From Gammaproteobacteria bacterium HGW-Gammaproteobacteria-1 (GTDB taxonomy: Bacteria; Pseudomonadota; Gammaproteobacteria; Thiohalomonadales; Thiohalomonadaceae), in assembly GCA_002840095.1 (NCBI GenBank), contig PGZL01000007.1, positions 1 through 64,000 of the forward strand: 64,000 nt of DNA, in the 5' to 3' direction. Below, piece after piece: positions 53,251 through 61,782 of the stretch (its first letter is position 1; each line of letters begins with the position of its first letter). Under the pieces are notes generated by a model, which saw only the letters and a program-made list of their open reading frames with translations, was not told the DNA's origin and did not search any database. A program made the position numbers and the translations under genes.

Positions 53251-53754
53251 TTACTGCATGACGAACTCGGTGAAATAGACGGCCTCGACCTTCCTGTTTT
53301 TCTCATGGCTGTCGAGGATGTGCTGCACCTTCTCCAGGATCGAGTTGCGCAGCCTTTCCTTGCCTTCCGGCGTGCTCACTTCTTCATACTTCTGGCCGCC
53401 CAGCAGCAGCAGGATGTCGTTGCGGATGGCCGGCATATGGGTTTCCATCGCCTTGAGCGCCTCGGGGTCGTAGCTCATCACCTGCAGATTGACCTGCATG
53501 AAGCGCACCGGTGCGCCCTGACTGAAATTCACCACCAGCTTGTCCAACGCCAGGTAGTGGGCGGTCTTTACCGCAGCATGTTCCTCCGCAACGGCCTCTT
53601 CCTCCCCGGCCGGCTTACCCTTGAGCAGGAAAAAGGCCGCACCCATGCCTGCCATGGCGAGCACCAGCAGAGCGATGACGATGTACAGAATCAGGTGCTT
53701 CTTGCCCGACGGCTTCTGCTGTACGTCGAGATCCAGTTCTTCTTTGTTTGCCAT
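53251..53754 (-). CDS. fliL: Flagellar basal body protein FliL
   Basis: A 167-aa inner-membrane protein that supports the stators. One transmembrane helix (LILYIVIALLVLAMAGMGAA) precedes a periplasmic domain (LALDKLVVNFSQGAPVRFMQ plus VNLQVMSYDPEAL) and the terminal YFTEFVMQ. The frame is open upstream to 54144, but that part is non-coding; ATG 53754 gives the normal start. It heads the export/switch operon and has a strong sigma-54 promoter 32 bp upstream. Confidence 0.94.
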   Translation of the reverse strand: MANKEELDLDVQQKPSGKKHLILYIVIALLVLAMAGMGAAFFLLKGKPAGEEEAVAEEHAAVKTAHYLALDKLVVNFSQGAPVRFMQVNLQVMSYDPEALKAMETHMPAIRNDILLLLGGQKYEEVSTPEGKERLRNSILEKVQHILDSHEKNRKVEAVYFTEFVMQ

Positions 53755-53785
53755 ATCCCTTACCCCCAAAGCGTTTAGCGGAATC

Positions 53786-53802
53786 AAGCAAGCGGTATGC
53801 CA
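53786..53802 (-). promoter_or_regulatory. Sigma-54 (RpoN) promoter of the fliL operon
   Basis: On the minus strand TGGCATACCGCTTGCTT matches the sigma-54 consensus YTGGCACG-N4-TTGCW, with GG and GC separated by exactly 10 bases. Transcription would start about 12 bases on, near 53774, leaving a short leader before the fliL ATG at 53754. Polar-flagellum cascades (FleQ/FlrA with RpoN) use such promoters for this operon. Confidence 0.85.
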
Positions 53803-53906
53803 GCCCAGAGACGCGGCATAATTTGCTTTATTTACAATGCATTGCAATCGCTCCAGGCATGCCGTTGCAGCACCGCAGCGCTCCTGCCGGAAATTTGGCG
53901 CCGGCG
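53803..53906. other. Upstream activating region of the fliL promoter / orn gap, nothing more recognised
   Basis: This stretch between the sigma-54 promoter and the orn stop codon is AT-richer than its surroundings (aatttgctttatttacaatg). It is where an enhancer-binding activator would act, but I cannot define a site. No gene or terminator is clear. Confidence 0.3.
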
Positions 53907-54455
53907 CTATGCCGGGACGAACAGCGTGCTGCGATAGTACTGCAGCTCGGCGATGGACTCCCGGATGTCGTCCATGGCCTGGTGGCTGCCGTTCTTCTTG
54001 AGCCCGGAAGCCACGGCCGGATACCAGCGCTTCGCCAGTTCCTTGACCGTGCTGACATCCAGGTTGCGGTAGTGAAAGAAGGCCTCCAGTTCGGGCATCC
54101 AGCGGGCCAGGAAACGGCGGTCCTGGCAGATGCTGTTGCCGCACATGGGGGACTTGCCCGCCGGCACATACTGTTGCAGAAACTCAATGGTGGCGCGCAC
54201 CGCCGCCCCTTCGTCCAGGGCGCTGTCCCGTACCCGCTGCACCAGGCCGGAGGCGGTGTGGGTGCGGGTGTTCCATTCGTCCATGCCGTTCAGTACGGTG
54301 TCGTCCTGGTGTATCGCCAGCACGGGGCCTTCCGCCAGCACATTGAGCTGGTTGTCGGTGACAATGGTGGCGATTTCGATGATGCGGTCGGACATCGGTT
54401 CGAGCCCGGTCATTTCCAGGTCGATCCAGATGAGGTTATCGGGGTTTGGTGCCAT
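53907..54455 (-). CDS. orn: Oligoribonuclease
   Basis: DEDDh exonuclease that degrades 2-5-nt RNA and pGpG. The 182-aa product from ATG 54455 begins [20 protein letters not shown] with the first Asp/Glu pair; [20 protein letters not shown] and the [20 protein letters not shown] end hold the other metal residues. The length equals the family norm (about 181 aa), so the upstream in-frame extension is excluded. It is divergent from the M48 protease gene. Confidence 0.96.
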   Translation of the reverse strand: MAPNPDNLIWIDLEMTGLEPMSDRIIEIATIVTDNQLNVLAEGPVLAIHQDDTVLNGMDEWNTRTHTASGLVQRVRDSALDEGAAVRATIEFLQQYVPAGKSPMCGNSICQDRRFLARWMPELEAFFHYRNLDVSTVKELAKRWYPAVASGLKKNGSHQAMDDIRESIAELQYYRSTLFVPA

Positions 54456-54577
54456 GGATTCGGCTCGCTGCTGTGGGTTGCGGGCTATTCTATCAGAAGC
54501 CACGCCACCGCCTGCCTTTCCGCAGGCCCGGTCCGTTGTTTTCCGCGCCGCCCCGCAACCGCGTAGAGGTTTAGTGC

Positions 54578-55822
54578 ATGAATGAGTGGTCCCTGCTGTT
54601 TCTCGCCGCCCTGGCCCTGATGGTCGTCGTGCAGGCGTGGCTGGCCCGGCGCCAGCTGCGCCATGTCGCCGCCCATCGCGATGAAGTGCCGCCGGCTTTC
54701 GCTGCGCGCATCACCCTGGCCGAGCACCAGCGCGCCGCAGACTACACCCTGGCGCGTACCCGTCTCGGCCAGTGGGAACTCCTGTACGGCTGCGGACTGC
54801 TGCTGCTGTGGACCCTGGGCGGCGGCCTCGACCGGCTTGACCGCCTGTGGCGCATGGCGGACCTGCCGCCCCTGGCCGGCGGCGTCGGCCTCCTGCTCAG
54901 CGCCTTCCTGATCATGGCGCTGCTCGATCTGCCCTTCGCCCTGTACCGCGTCTTCAGCCTGGAGCAGCGCTTCGGCTTCAACCGCACCACGCCGGCGTTG
55001 TTTCTCGGCGACCTCGCCAAACAGACCCTGCTGCTACTGCTGCTCGGCGCCCCGCTGGCGGCCGCCGTGCTATGGCTCATGGCCGGCAGCGGAGCCTGGT
55101 GGTGGCTGTACGTCTGGCTGGTGTGGATGGGGTTCGGCCTGCTGCTGCTGTGGGCCTACCCGGCCTTTATCGCGCCCTTGTTCAACCGTTTCGAGCCGCT
55201 GCAGAACGACGCCCTGCGTGCCCGCATCGAGCTGCTGCTGCAGCGTTGCGGCTTCGCCGTCTCCGGCGTGTTCGTAATGGACGGCTCACGCCGCTCCGCC
55301 CACGGCAACGCCTACTTCACCGGTCTCGGCCGCAACAAGCGCATCGTCTTCTTCGATACCCTGCTGAAGACCCTAGGCGAAGATGAGGTGGAGGCGGTGC
55401 TGGCCCACGAGCTGGGCCATTTCCACCATCGCCACGTCCGCCAGCGTTTTATCGTCAGCGCCGCATTCAGTCTGGCCGGCCTGGCCCTGCTCGGCCTGCT
55501 GGCCCAGGCCGACTGGTTCTATCACGGTCTGGGGGTGACCCAGCCCTCGCTGCCCACGGCACTGCTGCTGTTCCTGCTGGTGGTCCCGGTGTTCACTTCG
55601 TTCCTGCAACCGCTGCTGGCGGCACGCATGCGCCGGCACGAATTCGAGGCGGACGACTTCGCCGCCCGGCAGAGCGACGCCGCCCATCTGGTAGGCGCGC
55701 TGGTGAAGCTGTATCAGGAAAATGCCAGTACCCTCACTCCGGACCCGCTTTATTCCGCCTATCACGACACGCACCCGCCGGCGCCGGTGCGCATCGCCCA
55801 CCTCACCAGCCAAGGGAGATGA
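54578..55822 (+). CDS. M48 family integral membrane zinc protease (Ste24-like)
   Basis: A 414-aa membrane metallopeptidase with several helices, the zinc motif [18 protein letters not shown] near residue 277, and the third zinc ligand in [17 protein letters not shown]. The layout (long N-terminal helices, [20 protein letters not shown]) is that of the CAAX-protease/Ste24 branch rather than HtpX. The start at 54578 has gagg 9 bases upstream. Its stop overlaps an in-frame ATG of the next gene. The substrate is unknown. Confidence 0.9.
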   Translation: MNEWSLLFLAALALMVVVQAWLARRQLRHVAAHRDEVPPAFAARITLAEHQRAADYTLARTRLGQWELLYGCGLLLLWTLGGGLDRLDRLWRMADLPPLAGGVGLLLSAFLIMALLDLPFALYRVFSLEQRFGFNRTTPALFLGDLAKQTLLLLLLGAPLAAAVLWLMAGSGAWWWLYVWLVWMGFGLLLLWAYPAFIAPLFNRFEPLQNDALRARIELLLQRCGFAVSGVFVMDGSRRSAHGNAYFTGLGRNKRIVFFDTLLKTLGEDEVEAVLAHELGHFHHRHVRQRFIVSAAFSLAGLALLGLLAQADWFYHGLGVTQPSLPTALLLFLLVVPVFTSFLQPLLAARMRRHEFEADDFAARQSDAAHLVGALVKLYQENASTLTPDPLYSAYHDTHPPAPVRIAHLTSQGR

Positions 55823-55827
55823 CCGTC

Positions 55828-56172
55828 ATGTCCGACACGCTCGCCACCCAGCACAGCCACCCCATCACGCGCGGCGCGCCGCCCCTCGACGCGGCCAAGG
55901 TGGCCGCGCTGCTGCCGCAGATCCCGCAGTGGATCCTCGCCGCCGACGGTGCCAGCCTGAGCCGCGAATTCCGCTTCCGCGACTTCCACGCCACCATGGC
56001 CTTCGTCAACGCCCTGGCCTGGATCGCCCATCAACAGGATCACCACCCGGATCTGCAGGTGGGCTACAATCGCTGCCTTGTCACCTGGAGCACGCATGCC
56101 GTCGGCGGGCTATCGCTCAACGACTTCATCTGCGCCGCCCGCACCGACACACTGCTGGAAACCGATACATGA
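55828..56172 (+). CDS. phhB: Pterin-4a-carbinolamine dehydratase
   Basis: Recycles the pterin-4a-carbinolamine cofactor. The 114-aa product has the active-site block AWIAHQQDHHPDLQVGYNRC and VTWSTHAVGGLSLNDF with the conserved histidines. ATG 55828 is preferred (ggag 9 bases upstream) over 55819, where the ribosome site would abut the start codon. No phenylalanine hydroxylase is in the window, so another pterin enzyme elsewhere or a moonlighting role is possible. Confidence 0.93.
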   Translation: MSDTLATQHSHPITRGAPPLDAAKVAALLPQIPQWILAADGASLSREFRFRDFHATMAFVNALAWIAHQQDHHPDLQVGYNRCLVTWSTHAVGGLSLNDFICAARTDTLLETDT

Positions 56173-56197
56173 GTTCACCTCTCCGACCCGTTCGCCG

Positions 56198-57211
56198 ATG
56201 AGCAAACGCAAGCTGACGCGCCAGCAGACCTGGCGCATCGACAAGATTCAGGAGGAGCGGCGCCAGCGTGCCCAGCGCAAGGCCGTCGACCTGGATCAGT
56301 ACGACGGCGAACAGCTGGGGCCGGAACAGGAAGGACTGGTCATCGCCAACTACGGCGCCACCCTCGACGTGGAGGCCGCAGACGGCAGCCTGCACCGCTG
56401 CCGTCTGCGGCAAAATCTGGAACTGCTGGTGCCGGGCGACCGGGTCATCTGGCAGGGCATCGGCCAGGAAAGTGCCGGCGTGGTGATTGCGCTGCTGCCG
56501 CGCCGCACCCTGCTCGCCCGTCCCGACGCCCTCGGCGCCTTGCGGCCGCTGGCGGCCAATATCGATCAAATCCTGGTGGTCGCCGCCCCGCGTCCGATCT
56601 ACAGCACCGACCTCATCGACCAGTATCTGGTTGCCGCGGAGAGCACCGGCATCACCCCGCTCATCGTGTTCAACAAGGTGGACCTGATCACCACCGACGG
56701 GGAGCGGGAACAAATCGAACGTGACCTGGAGCGCTACCGCCGCATCGGCTACCGCGTGATCCACGCCAGCACCGTCGCCCACCACGGCCTCGACGAGGTC
56801 ATCGCGGCCCTGCATGACAACAACAGCGTGTTCGTCGGCCAGTCCGGCGTCGGCAAATCATCCCTGGTCCACGCCCTGCTGCCGCAACAGGAGATCAAGG
56901 TCGGCGCACTGGCGGAGCGCAGCGGCCTCGGTCGCCACACCACCAGTGCGGCGCGCTACTACCGCCTCCCCGGCGGCGGCGCCATCATCGACTCGCCGGG
57001 GGTGCGCGAATTCAGCCTGTGGCACATGGAGGCACCCGCCCTGGCACAGGGCTTTGCCGAATTCCGCCCCTATCTCGGCGGCTGCCGCTTCCGCGATTGC
57101 AGCCACAGCCACGAGCCCGGCTGCGCCCTGCAACAGGCCGTGGCCGACGGCGCCATCAGCGCCGAACGACTGGCGAGTTTTCACCGCATGGTGGAAGAGG
57201 AAGGCCGCTAG
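56198..57211 (+). CDS. rsgA: Small ribosomal subunit biogenesis GTPase RsgA
   Basis: Circularly permuted GTPase that helps 30S maturation. The 337-aa product has an OB fold, then G4 (LIVFNKVDLI) before G1 (VFVGQSGVGKSSLVHALLPQ) and G3-type (DSPGVREFSLW), and a C-terminal zinc finger (GCRFRDCSHSHEPGCAL). ATG 56198, opening MSKRKLTRQQTWRIDKIQEE, is the normal start; the frame upstream overlaps phhB. It converges on motB. Confidence 0.96.
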   Translation: MSKRKLTRQQTWRIDKIQEERRQRAQRKAVDLDQYDGEQLGPEQEGLVIANYGATLDVEAADGSLHRCRLRQNLELLVPGDRVIWQGIGQESAGVVIALLPRRTLLARPDALGALRPLAANIDQILVVAAPRPIYSTDLIDQYLVAAESTGITPLIVFNKVDLITTDGEREQIERDLERYRRIGYRVIHASTVAHHGLDEVIAALHDNNSVFVGQSGVGKSSLVHALLPQQEIKVGALAERSGLGRHTTSAARYYRLPGGGAIIDSPGVREFSLWHMEAPALAQGFAEFRPYLGGCRFRDCSHSHEPGCALQQAVADGAISAERLASFHRMVEEEGR

Positions 57212-57221
57212 GAACTAACGG

Positions 57222-57312
57222 CAAAAAAACTGGCGCAGAGACGCAGAGATTTTGAATGGATCCCCTCTGTGCCCTCCGCGTCTCTGCGGCAAGGGTTTGA
57301 AGTTCTTGTGGT
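57222..57312. repeat. Class B inverted octad element at a convergent junction (rsgA/motB)
   Basis: Left arm ggcgcagagacgcagag; right arm ctccgcgtctctgcggc with outer flank gtttgaagttcttg pairing with the left flank imperfectly; spacer about 30 bp. It sits between convergent rsgA and motB and could end both transcripts. Confidence 0.83.
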
Positions 57313-57321
57313 GAATAACCT

Positions 57322-58356
57322 TCAGCGGCCCGGTGCCGGACCGAGGACACCTTCGATGGCGCTCTCCACGCCGTTGCCGTTACCGTTGGCGCGGGTCGGT
57401 GCCGGGCGCGGCGTGATGGCCGGCGCGGCCGGCGCCGCGGGTGCTGCCGGTGGCGGCGCTACAGGTGCAGCGGGAAGCGGCGGCGCAATGGCCGGCGGTG
57501 GCGCCACCACCGGCGCATCGTCGGTGAGGCCGATGGCGCGTTCCGTGGCCTTGTTCAGCACCACGATGCTGATGCGGCGATTCACCGGATTGAAACGGTT
57601 TTCCTTGTCGAACATCACCGAATCGGCCAGCCCCACCACGCGGCCGAATTTGCGTTCCGGCATGCCGGCCGCCACCATCTCGCGCCGCGCGGCATTGGCA
57701 CGATCGGAGGACAGCTCCCAGTTGCTGTAATCGGTACGTTCGCGGCTGAAGGGCGCGGCATCGGTATGGCCGGTCAGGCTGACGTGATTGGGCACCTCGT
57801 TGATGGTGCGGGTAAGCTCACTCAGGATGGCGCGGGTGTAGGATTTCAGCCGGGTGCTGCCCAGGTCGAACATCGGGCGGTTCTCCCGGTCCACGATCTG
57901 GATACGCAACCCCTCGCTGGTGATGTCCAGCAACAACTGGTCCTTGAAGTCTTTCAGGGTTGCACTGATTTCGATCTGTTCCTTCAGCTTCTGCATCAGT
58001 TCATCGAGGCGCGCCTTGTCTTCGATGATTTCAGAGATATCTTCCGGCGTGAGCTGGGACGGATCGCGCAACGGTTCACCCTCGCCGCGCGGCACTTCCA
58101 TGGCGCCGCCCAGCTCGATCATCGAGGTGGATGCCCCGCCCGGTCCCTCGATGGCACTGGGATTCTGGAAGAAGTCGGAGATACCGACGCGCTCCTCCTG
58201 GGTGGTGGAGCCGAGCAGCCACATGAGCAGGAAGAAGGCCATCATCGCCGTCACGAAGTCGGCATAGGCCACCTTCCAGGCGCCGCCATGGTGACCATGG
58301 CCGCCCTTCTTGATCTTCTTGACGACGATCGGCTGTTTTTTATCTTCCAATGCCAT
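57322..58356 (-). CDS. motB: Flagellar stator protein MotB
   Basis: A 344-aa stator subunit: membrane helix with the proton Asp (WKVAYADFVTAMMAFFLLMW), the plug/linker, an OmpA-like peptidoglycan domain (VSLTGHTDAAPFSRERTDYS plus NWELSSDRANAARREMV) and a long C-terminal proline/alanine tail (about residues 275-330) of low complexity. Forms a complex with MotA just upstream (21 bp). It is distinct from MotD at 37 kb. Confidence 0.95.
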   Translation of the reverse strand: MALEDKKQPIVVKKIKKGGHGHHGGAWKVAYADFVTAMMAFFLLMWLLGSTTQEERVGISDFFQNPSAIEGPGGASTSMIELGGAMEVPRGEGEPLRDPSQLTPEDISEIIEDKARLDELMQKLKEQIEISATLKDFKDQLLLDITSEGLRIQIVDRENRPMFDLGSTRLKSYTRAILSELTRTINEVPNHVSLTGHTDAAPFSRERTDYSNWELSSDRANAARREMVAAGMPERKFGRVVGLADSVMFDKENRFNPVNRRISIVVLNKATERAIGLTDDAPVVAPPPAIAPPLPAAPVAPPPAAPAAPAAPAITPRPAPTRANGNGNGVESAIEGVLGPAPGR

Positions 58357-58377
58357 TTTCCACCGGCCGCAGCACGC

Positions 58378-59229
58378 TTATTTTTTCTTGACGTGCTCTT
58401 CCAGTTCAGTGAAACCGGGACGCACGGTGGACGACAGCACCTTGCGGCCGAACTCCACGGCGATCTGCGGCGTGTAGCCGTTCAGCGTCGCCATGATGCA
58501 GACCTTGATGCAGGCGAGAAACTTGGCTTCGTCCTCGGCGCGGTGTTTGAGCGCGCTGGCCATGGGACCGACAAAACCGTAGGCCAGCAGGATACCGAGG
58601 AAGGTACCCACCAGGGCCGCCGCGATGTGGGCGCCGAGCACCTCCGGCGGCTCGCCGAGAGAACCCATGGTGATGACCACGCCCATGACCGCCGCCACGA
58701 TACCGAAGCCGGGCAGGCCGTCGGACATGGTCGTCACCGATTCGCTCGGCAGCAGGGCCTCGTGGTGATGGACCTCCAGTTCCAGGTCCATGAGGTTTTC
58801 CAGCTCGAAGGGATTCATGCTGCCGCCCACCATCAGGCGCATGTAGTCAGTGATGAATTCGAGGGCGTGGTGGTCGGCCATAACCTTGGGATACTTCTTG
58901 AATATCTCGCTCTGCTCGGGCTCCTCGATGTCGTTCTCCAGCGCCATCAGGCCTTCCTTGCGTGCCTTGGCGAACAGGTCGTACATCAGGGCCAGCAGAT
59001 CCATGTAGGACTGCTTGCTGTACTTCGCACCCTTCAGCAGGCTGGGCAAGCCCTTGAGTACCGCCTTGATGACGTGGGGAGGGTTGGCAATGATGAAGGC
59101 GCCCAGCGCGCCGCCGGCGATGATCAGCAGCTCGAAGGGCTGGAACAACGCCATCAGAATGCCGTGGGACAGGACATAGCCGCCGAACACGCTGCCGACG
59201 ACGACTAGAAAGCCGATGATGAGCTTCAT
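58378..59229 (-). CDS. motA: Flagellar stator protein MotA
   Basis: A 283-aa stator protein: helices MKLIIGFLVVVGSVFGGYVL and PFELLIIAGGALGAFIIANP, the cytoplasmic charged loop, and DGLPGFGIVAAVMGVVITMG as in MotA. Length and ATG start are as in Escherichia and Pseudomonas. It is followed by motB. A sigma-28 promoter-like sequence is 46 bp upstream. Confidence 0.96.
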   Translation of the reverse strand: MKLIIGFLVVVGSVFGGYVLSHGILMALFQPFELLIIAGGALGAFIIANPPHVIKAVLKGLPSLLKGAKYSKQSYMDLLALMYDLFAKARKEGLMALENDIEEPEQSEIFKKYPKVMADHHALEFITDYMRLMVGGSMNPFELENLMDLELEVHHHEALLPSESVTTMSDGLPGFGIVAAVMGVVITMGSLGEPPEVLGAHIAAALVGTFLGILLAYGFVGPMASALKHRAEDEAKFLACIKVCIMATLNGYTPQIAVEFGRKVLSSTVRPGFTELEEHVKKK

Positions 59230-59275
59230 CCGTTTGCGGTCCTTAAACTTAAATGCGGTGGTTGCTTGTCTGCGG

Positions 59276-59302
59276 ATATCGGCACAGACGCCCGCTTCTT
59301 AA
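59276..59302 (-). promoter_or_regulatory. Probable sigma-28 (FliA) promoter of motAB
   Basis: On the minus strand, TTAAGAAG-N11-GCCGATAT matches the FliA consensus TAAAGTTT-N11-GCCGATAA: the -10 is 7 of 8, the -35 weaker, the spacing exact. It lies 46 bp before the motA ATG. The rest of the 59230-59501 gap holds no gene. Confidence 0.6.
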
Positions 59303-59501
59303 TCCACCCGGATAGGGGCGGCGCCGAAACGGCGTCCGCGCATGCCGTCATGGAATGCGCAACGGGGCCAAGTGTACCAGTCCCGTGCCGCGAAGACACC
59401 CTTGCAGGCACTATAATCGGCTGTAATTCAACACAAAACGCCTTGCCGAGACACCGCCCAGCAGGCACACTCCCAACACGGAACGGTATCAAGGAACCGG
59501 A

Positions 59502-60992
59502 ATGCACAACACCCTCAACGCCTGGGCCGACAAGCTCCAGCATGCCGTCCTGCCGGCCCTGCCGCAGACCGTGGCGGACCTGGCGCGGCTCAGTGCGGAT
59601 GACAACGTTAACATGTGGAATCTGGCGCGGGTGCTGGAAAAGGATCCGGGCCTGTGCGTCGCCCTGCTGCGCCGGGTCAATGCCGGCGGCCAGAAGCGGC
59701 TGCGCACCGAAGTCACCACCGTGGAGCACGGCATGATGATGCTGGGGCTGACCCAGCTGCGCGCCCTGCCCAAGTCCGTTCCCCTCATTCAGCGCGCGGG
59801 CGACGCCACCGGCCGCGAGCGCGCCCTGCGCCTGATGGCGCGCAGTTACCACGCCGCCTGGCAGGCGCGGGAAATGGCGCGGCTGCGCAAGGACCTGGAG
59901 CCGGACGAAATATTCCTGCCGGCGCTGCTGCACCACCTGGGTGAGATACTGCTCTGGCTCTACGCCCCGGCCAAGATGGCCCAAATCGAGGAGCTCACCG
60001 CGCGGCAGCAGATCGAGCCGGAAGAGGCCCAATACGTGGTGCTCGGCTTCGGCATCGATCACCTCACCCTGTCGCTGGCACGGCGCTGGGGGCTGCCCAC
60101 CCTGCTGCAGGACAGCCTCAAATCGGAAAGCGCCCAGCAACCGCGCATCTACGGCGTCATGCTGGCGGTGCAACTGGCGCGCGCCGCCGAGCAGGGCTGG
60201 TATCGCGCCGCCACCACCGGCGTGCTGGAACATATGGCCGAGCACCTGGGCCACGACTTCGGCTACGTCACCAGCCACACCCACCGCTACGCGGTGGAGG
60301 CGGCCCGGCTGGCAGACTGTTATCCCTCCGACCCTGCCGCGGCGCTGCTGCTGCATCCGTCACAGCCGGAGGCCGCCCCGGGCTGGAAACCCGAGCCCGT
60401 CGCGGCAACGGTAGAGGCGCCGGGCCCGGCGCCGGAAGGGGAGGAGCCCGCCAGCGCCTTCTGCCTCGCGCCGCAGCTGCACATCCTGCGCCAGTCCCTG
60501 CAGGAATTGCAGGCCGGCATGAAGGCCCGCAACCTCACCCTGCAGAAAGTGCTGTCGCTGACCATGGACGGCATGCACGACGGCACCGGCCTGAACCGCG
60601 TGGTGTTTGCCCTGCTCACCCAGGAACGCCACCAGCTGCGCGCGCGCGCCATCGCCGGGGCCGACAACGACCCGGTGTTCGACCGCTTCCATATTGAACT
60701 GAACGGCGCCCACCTGTTCACCCGCCTGATGGAGAAACCGCAGGCACTGTGGATCAACGACACCAACCGGGTGAAGTTCTGGCCCATGGTGCCCAAACCG
60801 TTTCAGCGCATCGTCCGCTGCAACAGCTTCATGGTGCTGTCCATCTTCGTGAAGGACCGCCCGGTGGGATTGCTCTATGCCGACCGCCAGTGCGGCGGCT
60901 GCGGGCTGGACGCCCATGCCTACCACCGCTTCAAGCAGCTGGGCATGTTGGCGGCACAGGCCATGGAGATGGTTTCGGGGGAGAAGGTTTAG
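59502..60992 (+). CDS. HDOD-domain signalling protein with C-terminal GAF-like region
   Basis: A 496-aa cytoplasmic protein. Residues about 10-230 form an HDOD domain (LPALPQTVADLARLSADDNV, LARVLEKDPGLCVALLRRVN, LLHHLGEILLW), a degenerate HD fold found in bacterial signalling proteins; the catalytic HD pair is not evident. Residues about 330-490 look like a GAF-type sensor. No output domain is seen. It is divergent from motA, so a link to motility is possible but inferred. Ribosome site aagga upstream. Its stop TAG merges with the class C repeat. Confidence 0.8.
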   Translation: MHNTLNAWADKLQHAVLPALPQTVADLARLSADDNVNMWNLARVLEKDPGLCVALLRRVNAGGQKRLRTEVTTVEHGMMMLGLTQLRALPKSVPLIQRAGDATGRERALRLMARSYHAAWQAREMARLRKDLEPDEIFLPALLHHLGEILLWLYAPAKMAQIEELTARQQIEPEEAQYVVLGFGIDHLTLSLARRWGLPTLLQDSLKSESAQQPRIYGVMLAVQLARAAEQGWYRAATTGVLEHMAEHLGHDFGYVTSHTHRYAVEAARLADCYPSDPAAALLLHPSQPEAAPGWKPEPVAATVEAPGPAPEGEEPASAFCLAPQLHILRQSLQELQAGMKARNLTLQKVLSLTMDGMHDGTGLNRVVFALLTQERHQLRARAIAGADNDPVFDRFHIELNGAHLFTRLMEKPQALWINDTNRVKFWPMVPKPFQRIVRCNSFMVLSIFVKDRPVGLLYADRQCGGCGLDAHAYHRFKQLGMLAAQAMEMVSGEKV

Positions 60993-61154
60993 TTTCGAGT
61001 TTCGAGTTTCGAGTTTCGAGTTTCGAGTTTCGAGTTTCGAGTTTCGAGTTTCGAGTTTCGAGTTTCGAGTTTCGAGTTTCGAGTTTTCGAGTTTCGAGTT
61101 TCGGCAAGAGTGTGTCGTGGCCTTTCGAAACTTCAAACTCGAAACCCGAAACTG
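60992..61154. repeat. Class C element: GTTTCGA array with conserved core (HDOD/recR)
   Basis: Positions 60992-61103 hold about 16 GTTTCGA units (one has an extra T near 61084). The core CGGCAAGAGTGTGTCGTGG at 61102-61120 is identical to that of the element at 34330. The right arm (cctttcgaaacttcaaactc, then gaaacccgaaact) reads GTTTCGG-GTTTCGA-GTTTGAA-GTTTCGA on the minus strand. It lies at the convergent HDOD/recR junction, and its first base is the G of the HDOD stop codon. Confidence 0.97.
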
Positions 61155-61157
61155 TTC

Positions 61158-61754
61158 TTAAACTTCCCTTCTTCCATGAAAGGCATGGGACAGCGTGCCG
61201 CCATCAACATATTCCAGCTCGCCGCCCAGCGGCACGCCATGGGCGATGCGCGTGGCGCGAATGCCGCGGCTGTGTACCATCTCGCTGATGTAGTGGGCCG
61301 TGGCCTCGCCTTCCACCGTCGGGTTGGTCGCCAGGATCACCTCTTTCACTTCGCCGCCGTCGAGGCGGGCCGCCAGCCGATCCAGCCCGATGTCCTCCGG
61401 GCCGATGCCGTCCAGCGGCGACAGGTGTCCCAGCAGCACGAAATAGAGTCCCTGAAAACCGGTGGACTGCTCCAGCGCCTGCACGTCGGTGGGCGATTCC
61501 ACCACGCACAGCAGCGAGCGGTCACGGCGCGGGCTGCTGCACACCGGGCACACCTCCGCCTCGGTCAGGGTGCGGCAATCGCGGCAGTGGCCCACCTTGT
61601 CCACCGCCTCAATCAGCGCCTCCGCCAGGCGGCGTGCGCCGTCGCGGTTGCGCTCCAGCAGGTGATAGGCCATGCGCTGCGCCGACTTGGGGCCGACGCC
61701 GGGCAGGCTGCGTAGCGCCTCGATGAGGCGGCCGATCAGGGGGCTGTGCGACAT
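61158..61754 (-). CDS. recR: Recombination mediator protein RecR
   Basis: Works with RecFO to load RecA at gaps. The 198-aa ring protein has a helix-hairpin-helix ([20 protein letters not shown]), a four-cysteine zinc finger ([16 protein letters not shown]) and a TOPRIM domain ([38 protein letters not shown]). Normal length and start. It is the third gene of the dnaX-ybaB-recR order, but an unusual 232-bp gap separates it from ybaB. Confidence 0.96.
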   Translation of the reverse strand: MSHSPLIGRLIEALRSLPGVGPKSAQRMAYHLLERNRDGARRLAEALIEAVDKVGHCRDCRTLTEAEVCPVCSSPRRDRSLLCVVESPTDVQALEQSTGFQGLYFVLLGHLSPLDGIGPEDIGLDRLAARLDGGEVKEVILATNPTVEGEATAHYISEMVHSRGIRATRIAHGVPLGGELEYVDGGTLSHAFHGRREV

Positions 61755-61782
61755 GTACAGGAGCTCATTTCAGTTGACGCAG

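Noticed and set aside
59412-59417. TATAAT as a sigma-70 promoter for the HDOD gene
   Set aside because: No acceptable -35 hexamer lies 16-18 bp upstream; left out as a feature.
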